From: Mycolicibacter heraklionensis
Lineage (GTDB): Bacteria; Actinomycetota; Actinomycetes; Mycobacteriales; Mycobacteriaceae
DNA length: 64,000 nucleotides
Assembly: GCA_001673575.1 (NCBI GenBank)
Contig: LZME01000086.1
Location: forward strand, 28,238-92,237
Direction of reading: 5' to 3'
Numbering within the stretch: the stretch's first letter is position 1; the number at the start of each line of letters is the position of its first letter. A program made the translations under genes and the position numbers. Positions 57,647-64,000 of the stretch are shown piece after piece. A model generated the notes under the pieces. The model did not search any database. It saw only the letters and a program-made list of their open reading frames with translations, and had not been told where the DNA came from.

Positions 57647-59779
57647 TTACAGCAGCGATGCCGGCGGGTTGAACCGGTCGCCGTAGGTGGCGGCCAGCTC
57701 CTTGGCCCGGGCCACGAAGGCGGCCTTGCCGCCGGGGTAGCCGGTGATGAACTGCGCGGTGCCACCGGTCCAGGCCGGGAACCCGATGCCCATGATCGCG
57801 CCGATGTTGGCGTCGGCGGTCGAGGTCAGCACGCCCTCGTCGAAGCACTTCTGGGTTTCCAGCACCTCGGCGAAGAGCATCCGGTCGATCATGTCCTGCA
57901 GCGGCGGGGTGGAGCTGCCCGAGTTGAACGTCTCCCGCAGGCCCGGCCACAGACCGGTGCGCTTGCCGTCGACGTACTCGTAGAAACCGGCACCCTTCAG
58001 GCGCGACGGACGACCGATCTCGATCATCTTGTCGACGACCTCTTCGTTCCGCTGCTTGGCCAGCGTGCCGCCGGCCGCCTCGACGCCCTCGCGGGTGGCG
58101 ATGGCGATCTTCTGCATCAGCTCCAGGTTGAGCTCGTCGCAGAGCTGCAGCGGAGCGGCCGGGTAGCCGGCCTGCAGACCGGCCTGCTCGATGCTGGCCG
58201 GCTCGACGCCCTCACCGAGCATCATCAGCGCCTCGTTGACGAAGGTGCCGATCACACGCGAGGTGTAGAAGCCGCGGCTGTCGTTGACCACGATCGGGGT
58301 CTTCTTGATGGCCAGCACGTAGTCGAACACCCGGGCCAGCGCCTCGTCGGAGGTCTTCTCGCCCTTGATGATCTCAACCAGCGGCATCTTGTCGACCGGC
58401 GAGAAGAAGTGGATCCCGATGAAGTCCTCCTGGCGCTTCACGCCGGTCGCCAGACCGGTGATCGGCAGCGTGGAGGTGTTCGATCCCAGCAGCGCGTTGG
58501 GCTCGACGATGTCCTCGATCTCCTGGAAGACCTTGTGCTTGAGGTCCTGGCTCTCGAAGACGGCCTCGATCACGAAGTCGACGCCGGCCAGGTCCTGCGG
58601 GTCGGCGGTCGGGGTGATCTTGTCCAGCAGCGCCTGCGACTTCTCAGCGGTGGTGCGCCCCCGCTCGAGTGCCTTGGCTTCCAGCTTCTCCGAGTAGCCC
58701 TTGCCGCGCTGGGCCGCCTCGAGGGAGACGTCCTTGAGCACAACGTCGTAGCCGGCCTTGGCCGACACGTAGGCGATGCCGGCGCCCATCATCCCGGCAC
58801 CGAGCACACCGATCTTGCGGATCGGGGTCTGCGCGATGCCCTCGGGCCGGCTGCCGCCGCCGTTGATGTGCTGCAGGTCGAAGAAGAACGCCTGGATCAT
58901 GTTCTTGGCGACGTTGCCGGTGACCAGCGAGATGAAGTACCGGGTCTCGATGCGGCTGGCGGTGTCGAAGTCCACCTGCGCACCCTCGATCGCGGCCGCC
59001 AGGATGGCGCGCGGCGCGGGCATGTTGGCTCCCTTGACCTGCTTGCGCAGCAGGGCCGGGAACGACGGCAGGATGGCCGCCAGGGCAGGGGTGGCCGGGG
59101 TGCCGCCGGGCATCTTGTAGCCCTTGGCATCCCACGGCTGCACTCCGGCGTCCGGGTTGGCCTTAATCCACGCCTTGGCGGCGGGCACCAGCTCCTCAAC
59201 GGTGGGCAGCACCTCGTCGACCAGGCCGATCTCCTTGGCCTTGGACGGCTTGAAACGGGTGCCTTGGGCCAGCACGTTCATGAAGGCGTTCTGGATGCCC
59301 AGCATGCGCACCGTGCGGGCGACACCGCCGCCACCGGGCAGCAGGCCCAGGGTGACCTCGGGCAGGCCGAGCTGGCTGCCCTTGGCGTCGGCCGCGATGC
59401 GGTGGTGACACGCCAGCGCGATCTCCAGGCCACCGCCGAGAGCGGCGCCGTTGATGGCGGCCACGACCGGCTTGCCGAGGGTCTCCAGGGCGCGCAGGTC
59501 AGCCTTGATGCCCTCGCACTGGTCGAAGACGGCCTGAGCGTCGGCCGGACCGACGTGGATCATCGCCTTGAGGTCACCGCCGGCGAAGAAGGTCTTCTTC
59601 GCGCTGGTGATGACCACACCGGTGACCGAATCCTTCTCCTCGACCAGGCGCTGCACCGCGTTGTGCATGGACTCGCGGTAGTGCTCGTTCATGACGTTGG
59701 CCGACCCAGTCGGGTCATCCAGGGTCAGCGTGACGATGCCGTCGGCATCCTTGTCCCACTTGATGGTGTTCTCTGCCAT
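57647..59779 (-). CDS. fadB: Trifunctional-type beta-oxidation alpha subunit FadB
   Basis: The 710-residue protein joins an N-terminal enoyl-CoA hydratase domain ([20 protein letters not shown]) with a 3-hydroxyacyl-CoA dehydrogenase (NAD motif [20 protein letters not shown], then [17 protein letters not shown] and [12 protein letters not shown]). It catalyses the middle two steps of fatty acid beta-oxidation and pairs with FadA, encoded 15 bases upstream. AGAGGG precedes the ATG. Confidence 0.96.
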   Translation of the reverse strand: MAENTIKWDKDADGIVTLTLDDPTGSANVMNEHYRESMHNAVQRLVEEKDSVTGVVITSAKKTFFAGGDLKAMIHVGPADAQAVFDQCEGIKADLRALETLGKPVVAAINGAALGGGLEIALACHHRIAADAKGSQLGLPEVTLGLLPGGGGVARTVRMLGIQNAFMNVLAQGTRFKPSKAKEIGLVDEVLPTVEELVPAAKAWIKANPDAGVQPWDAKGYKMPGGTPATPALAAILPSFPALLRKQVKGANMPAPRAILAAAIEGAQVDFDTASRIETRYFISLVTGNVAKNMIQAFFFDLQHINGGGSRPEGIAQTPIRKIGVLGAGMMGAGIAYVSAKAGYDVVLKDVSLEAAQRGKGYSEKLEAKALERGRTTAEKSQALLDKITPTADPQDLAGVDFVIEAVFESQDLKHKVFQEIEDIVEPNALLGSNTSTLPITGLATGVKRQEDFIGIHFFSPVDKMPLVEIIKGEKTSDEALARVFDYVLAIKKTPIVVNDSRGFYTSRVIGTFVNEALMMLGEGVEPASIEQAGLQAGYPAAPLQLCDELNLELMQKIAIATREGVEAAGGTLAKQRNEEVVDKMIEIGRPSRLKGAGFYEYVDGKRTGLWPGLRETFNSGSSTPPLQDMIDRMLFAEVLETQKCFDEGVLTSTADANIGAIMGIGFPAWTGGTAQFITGYPGGKAAFVARAKELAATYGDRFNPPASLL

Positions 59780-59794
59780 TTTTTACAAACCCTC

Positions 59795-61006
<1,212 letters not shown>

Positions 61007-61150
61007 GGCGATTCCTCTTCAGTATTTGGTGTTCGATGCGGATCGACTGCGTCTTGGTCGGAGCGTAGTCCCCGAATTCCCAGCCTAACAGGCTGGCCTA
61101 TCAACCGGATGGTTGGTCCATCTGGAGGCCCGCTTCCGGCCGCTCCTTCG

Positions 61151-61209
61151 CCGAGCGTGAAGGTGGCTTCACGCTGGGAGCTTGAACGTGAAGCCAACTT
61201 CACGCTCGG
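61151..61209. repeat. Long palindrome, element D
   Basis: Arms of 23 bp (61151-61173 and 61187-61209) pair with one mismatch around a 13-base loop. It lies in the divergent gap between fadA and dapC, about 20 bases upstream of the dapC -10 box, so it cannot be a terminator for either gene. Confidence 0.85.
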
Positions 61210-61227
61210 CTGTCCGACGACGCCCTT

Positions 61228-61233
61228 TAGGCT
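61228..61233 (+). promoter_or_regulatory. -10 box of leaderless dapC
   Basis: TAGGCT lies eight bases before ATG 61242. Confidence 0.6.
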
Positions 61234-61241
61234 CGGGTCCC

Positions 61242-62444
61242 ATGACGGCGCGGATGGTCTCACGGCTAGAGCCCTATGCCACCACGATCTTCGCCGAGAT
61301 GTCGGCGCTGGCCGCACGGATCGGCGCGGTCAACCTCGGACAAGGCTTCCCCGACGAGGACGGACCGCCGGCCATGCTCGAGGCCGCCCGGGCCGCGATC
61401 ACCGACGGCGTCAACCAATACCCGCCCGGGCCCGGCATCCCCGCCCTGCGCGAAGCCATCGCCGGGCAGCGCGCCCGCAAGTACGGGATCGACTACGACC
61501 CCGATACCGAAGTCCTGGTGACCGTAGGGGCCACCGAGGCCATCGCCGCCGCGGTACTCGGTCTGGTGGAGCCGGGTTCCGACGTGGTGCTGCTCGAACC
61601 GTTCTACGACTCCTATTCCCCGGTGGTCGCCATGGCCGGGGCGCGACGGGCCAGCGTGTCGCTGGTGCCCGACGGACGCGGATTCGCCTTGGATGCCGAC
61701 GCATTGCGACGGGCCATCACCCCGGCGACCCGGGCGCTGATCGTCAACTCACCGCACAATCCGACCGGCACGGTGTTCACCGAGTCCGAGTTGGCCGAGA
61801 TCGCGCGCATCGCGGTGCAGGCCGATCTGCTGGTGATCTCCGACGAGGTCTATGAGCACCTGGTCTTCGCCGAACGGACCCACCGCCCGCTGGCCGCCTT
61901 CGAGGGAATGTCAGAGCGCACCATCACCATCTCCAGCGCGGCGAAGATGTTCAACTGCACCGGCTGGAAGATCGGGTGGGCGTGCGGACCGGCGGAGCTT
62001 TTGGCCGGGGTGCGGGCCGCCAAGCAGTACCTGAGCTATGTCGGCGGTGCGCCGTTTCAGCCGGCGGTGGCGCTGGCGCTGAACACCGAGGACGCCTGGG
62101 TGGCGGCGTTGCGCGCGACCATGCAGGCGCGCCGTGACCGGTTGACCGACGGCTTGCGGGGTATCGGATTCGAGGTGCACGACAGCTTCGGCACCTATTT
62201 CCTGTGCGCCGATCCCCGCCCGCTGGGCTACGACGACAGCACGGCGTTCTGCGCCGAGCTGCCGCACCGGGCCGGGGTGGCCGCCATCCCGCTGTCGGCG
62301 TTCTGTGTGCCTGGTTCGGAAGCGACCGCCCCCGATGTCTGGAATCACTTGGTGCGGTTCACCTTCGTCAAGCGTGAGGACACCATCGACGAGGCGATCC
62401 GGCGACTGGAGACGCTGCGCGACGGGCCCGCTACTGCTCGGTAG
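61242..62444 (+). CDS. dapC: N-succinyldiaminopimelate aminotransferase DapC
   Basis: The 400-residue fold-type I PLP enzyme has GAVNLGQGFPDEDGPPAML, IVNSPHNPTGTVFTE, SDEVYEHLVF, and the Schiff-base Lys in ISSAAKMFNCTGWKIGWA. It acts in lysine and peptidoglycan (meso-diaminopimelate) synthesis. ATG 61242 is chosen over the in-frame 61182 because the latter lies inside palindrome D and upstream of the -10 box. Its stop overlaps the convergent gene by 14 bases. Assignment to DapC rather than another class I aminotransferase rests on synteny. Confidence 0.88.
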   Translation: MTARMVSRLEPYATTIFAEMSALAARIGAVNLGQGFPDEDGPPAMLEAARAAITDGVNQYPPGPGIPALREAIAGQRARKYGIDYDPDTEVLVTVGATEAIAAAVLGLVEPGSDVVLLEPFYDSYSPVVAMAGARRASVSLVPDGRGFALDADALRRAITPATRALIVNSPHNPTGTVFTESELAEIARIAVQADLLVISDEVYEHLVFAERTHRPLAAFEGMSERTITISSAAKMFNCTGWKIGWACGPAELLAGVRAAKQYLSYVGGAPFQPAVALALNTEDAWVAALRATMQARRDRLTDGLRGIGFEVHDSFGTYFLCADPRPLGYDDSTAFCAELPHRAGVAAIPLSAFCVPGSEATAPDVWNHLVRFTFVKREDTIDEAIRRLETLRDGPATAR

Positions 62445-62883
62445 TGGCGTCGTCGCCCATGATTTGCTGACGCAGCCGTTCGGTGGCGATGCTCAGCACC
62501 AGCTTGCTGGCGCGCCGCACGATGAACTCCGGGATCGGCCCGGACGGCTCGACGGTGATATCGAAGCGCACCCGGGTGCTGTCGGGGCCTTCGCGAGTCA
62601 GGGTGTATTCGACGTGCTGGGCGCGTTGCTGGGCCGTCGCCTTGGCATCCCAGACCATCCAGTCTGGACCCCAGTGGTATTCCAGGAGCTCCTTGTCCAC
62701 CAGGCCCAGAATCTTGATGGTGGCCAGCACGTGATGGGGACGGCCGTCCTCGTACTTGTCGAGGACTTCGATCCGCTTGTGCACCGGCGACCACGATGCC
62801 AACTCGGACACATCAGCGAGCGCGTCGAGGATTTTCTCCGGCGGCGCGTCAATCACAATTTCCCGCGATGCTCGAACAGCCAC
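62431..62883 (-). CDS. SRPBCC (START-like) protein (Rv0857-like)
   Basis: The 150-residue protein has REIVIDAPPEKILDALADVSELASWSP and a long C-terminal helix, typical of polyketide cyclase/START-like mycobacterial proteins. It starts at GTG 62883, seven bases after TAGGCT on the minus strand (62896-62891), a leaderless arrangement. It is a paralogue of the gene at 62956 (shared WSP-Y/H, EVLD-YDDGRP and EY-W motifs). Confidence 0.85.
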   Translation of the reverse strand: MAVRASREIVIDAPPEKILDALADVSELASWSPVHKRIEVLDKYEDGRPHHVLATIKILGLVDKELLEYHWGPDWMVWDAKATAQQRAQHVEYTLTREGPDSTRVRFDITVEPSGPIPEFIVRRASKLVLSIATERLRQQIMGDDATTEQ

Positions 62884-62955
62884 TAGATCGAGCCTAACGC
62901 CGAGCCCTCCCAGCGGCGGGATTTCATCGCAGGTGGCGTCAGCTCGCAGGTGGCG

Positions 62956-63399
62956 TCAGCGACTCTTCTTGATCTTGAGCACCTGGTCGCGCAGGCCGTC
63001 GGTGGCGGTCTTCATGCCACCCTTGAGCGTGCTCTTGAGCAGGAACCCCGGGATCGGGATCGACGGGTCGACGTCCATGTCGAACCGCACCTTGGTCTTG
63101 TCACCCTGCGGCGTCAACGTGTACTTGGCGTCCTGTGCCTTGAGCTGACCGGCCGACACCAGGGTCCAGCCGACGCTGTTGTCGGTCCAGCTGTATTCGA
63201 CGACCTGCTCGTCGGTGAGACCGGCCGCCTTGATCTTCATCCGCACCCGGCGCGGACGACCGTCGTCGTAGGTGTCGAGCACCTCAGCACTCTGGTACTG
63301 CGGCGACCAGGACGGAACAGACTCGACGTCGGCGAGGACGTCGAAGATCTCCTCCGCGCTCGCTTCGATAACCACCTCGCGGGAATCCTTGACTGCCAT
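62956..63399 (-). CDS. SRPBCC (START-like) protein (Rv0856-like)
   Basis: The 147-residue protein has REVVIEASAEEIFDVLADVESVPSWSP, EVLDTYDDGRPRRV and a C-terminal helix. It starts at ATG 63399, seven bases after a minus-strand TAGGGT box; the longer in-frame start at 63495 lies upstream of that box. It is the tandem paralogue of 62431-62883. The ligand is unknown. Confidence 0.85.
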   Translation of the reverse strand: MAVKDSREVVIEASAEEIFDVLADVESVPSWSPQYQSAEVLDTYDDGRPRRVRMKIKAAGLTDEQVVEYSWTDNSVGWTLVSAGQLKAQDAKYTLTPQGDKTKVRFDMDVDPSIPIPGFLLKSTLKGGMKTATDGLRDQVLKIKKSR

Positions 63400-63499
63400 G
63401 GCAGGCACCCTAACCACGCGGGCGGTGATGTGTGGGGATTTGGGCCCACCGAGAGTCGCCCCCTCGCCGGGTGGCGGTGGCACGATGGAGGTCATGCAT

Positions 63500-63826
63500 G
63501 TGACCGTCCGGATTGCCGCACCCCTGCTGGCCGCCGCGGCACTGACCGCCGCGCCGGCCGCCCACGCCGATGACGCGAGCTACCTGGCCCGGGTCAACGC
63601 CGCCCCGGTGGCGATCCCGGTCGCCGACCACGTCAAAGTGACCTCAGGGCACTACATCTGCGCCGAGTTGCGGATGTATGGCCATACCGGGACCTACCGC
63701 TCCGGCATCTCGCCGGGTGACCTGGTGCGCCAGCTGACCAACACCTTCTATTACAGCCCCGAAGCCGCCGACGTTCAGATTCAGGCGGCGCAGGCCGAGA
63801 TCTGCCCGGAGACGTTGCGGCCCTGA
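63500..63826 (+). CDS. Small secreted DUF732-type protein
   Basis: The 108-residue protein has a signal peptide ending AAHADD and a short mature domain with YLARVNAAPVAIPVADHV, one Cys in ICAELR and one in EICPETL that could form a disulfide, as in the DUF732 family of mycobacterial secreted proteins. GTG 63500 is preferred because GGAGG at 63487-63491 is eight bases upstream; ATG 63485 would precede that site. Confidence 0.8.
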   Translation: MTVRIAAPLLAAAALTAAPAAHADDASYLARVNAAPVAIPVADHVKVTSGHYICAELRMYGHTGTYRSGISPGDLVRQLTNTFYYSPEAADVQIQAAQAEICPETLRP

Positions 63827-63829
63827 GGC

Positions 63830-64000
63830 TTAGCCGAGGCCGAACCCGGCGCCCGGGCCGCCCTTTGTGTTGAGGTCATCGAGGATCGCCTTGAACATCA
63901 CGATCCCGGGGCCCGACTGGTCCAGCGGCGCGGTCGGGAAGCTTCCATCGCGGACCATGGCGATCAGCAGGTTGTCGATGGTGATCGGCGACCCGTCATC
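63830..64000 (-). CDS. C-terminal end of an unrecognised protein, 5' part outside window
   Basis: The minus-strand frame ending TAA at 63832-63830 is open to the window edge (56 codons). The visible part reads ITIDNLLIAMVRDGSFPTAP and ends in a Gly-rich tail, GAGFGLG. I do not recognise the family. In M. tuberculosis the next gene would be an alpha-methylacyl-CoA racemase (Rv0855), but this tail does not obviously match it. Confidence 0.5.
   Translation of the reverse strand, partial: DDGSPITIDNLLIAMVRDGSFPTAPLDQSGPGIVMFKAILDDLNTKGGPGAGFGLG

Overview
The window is a high-GC actinobacterial chromosome segment from a Mycobacterium (sensu lato) that is not of the M. tuberculosis complex. The basis is gene content and order. 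Recognisable neighbours include prrA/prrB, the arfA-arfB-arfC (ompATb) operon, echA6/accD3, gltA2 and citA, fprB, serC, sepH, fadE10, a moaA/moaD-rpfA-moaE/mog/moaC block, an XPB-type helicase, fadB/fadA and dapC. From memory, the order runs parallel to the M. tuberculosis stretch from about Rv0910 back to Rv0855, with local insertions and losses. Many genes have a TANNNT -10 box 6-8 nt before the start codon, the usual mycobacterial leaderless arrangement. No rRNA, tRNA, integrase, transposase or CRISPR array was seen.

Layout. 1-5.7 kb: secreted and envelope proteins (a partial phosphoesterase, a large exported protein, a DUF1254/DUF1214-type lipoprotein) and an F420/flavin LLM oxidoreductase. 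5.7-7.7 kb: a two-gene DpnII/Dam-like restriction-modification cassette inserted exactly between two convergent genes and flanked by a direct repeat of about 51 bp. 7.7-10.4 kb: a small membrane protein, an ABC-F ribosome-protection-type ATPase with an attenuator-like leader, and an Rv0910-like SRPBCC protein lacking its usual antitoxin neighbour. 10.4-17.8 kb: ctpE, a serine hydrolase, a metallo-beta-lactamase-fold hydrolase and echA6, divergent from accD3. 17.9-22.5 kb: an EamA transporter and a heterodimeric ABC exporter. 22.6-28.7 kb: prrAB, the arf operon with a BON-only paralogue of ArfA, an FKBP prolyl isomerase and gltA2.

28.8-47.5 kb: MFS transporters, pdxH/citA, fprB, an AurF-like diiron protein, serC, sepH, an SpoU methyltransferase, small envelope proteins, a Xi-class GST, fadE10, and a GntR/FCD regulator coupled to a fatty acid hydroxylase. 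47.6-57.3 kb: cspB, the molybdenum cofactor genes surrounding rpfA (which has a c-di-AMP riboswitch leader), the helicase pair and a PNPOx-like protein. 57.3-64 kb: fadB-fadA beta-oxidation, dapC, two START-like proteins, a small secreted DUF732-type protein and an unrecognised gene cut by the window edge.

The signals most worth following are these. (1) The RM cassette, whose flanking repeats rebuild the 3' ends of both host genes. (2) The ABC-F leader: a strong Shine-Dalgarno, a 13-codon peptide and mutually exclusive RNA pairings. (3) Two near-identical intergenic palindromes whose loops are also identical, plus two further long palindromes of the same design, three of the four supplying or containing stop codons of neighbouring genes. 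(4) A 28-bp divergent promoter between echA6 and accD3. All family and synteny assignments come from reading the proteins, without database searches.
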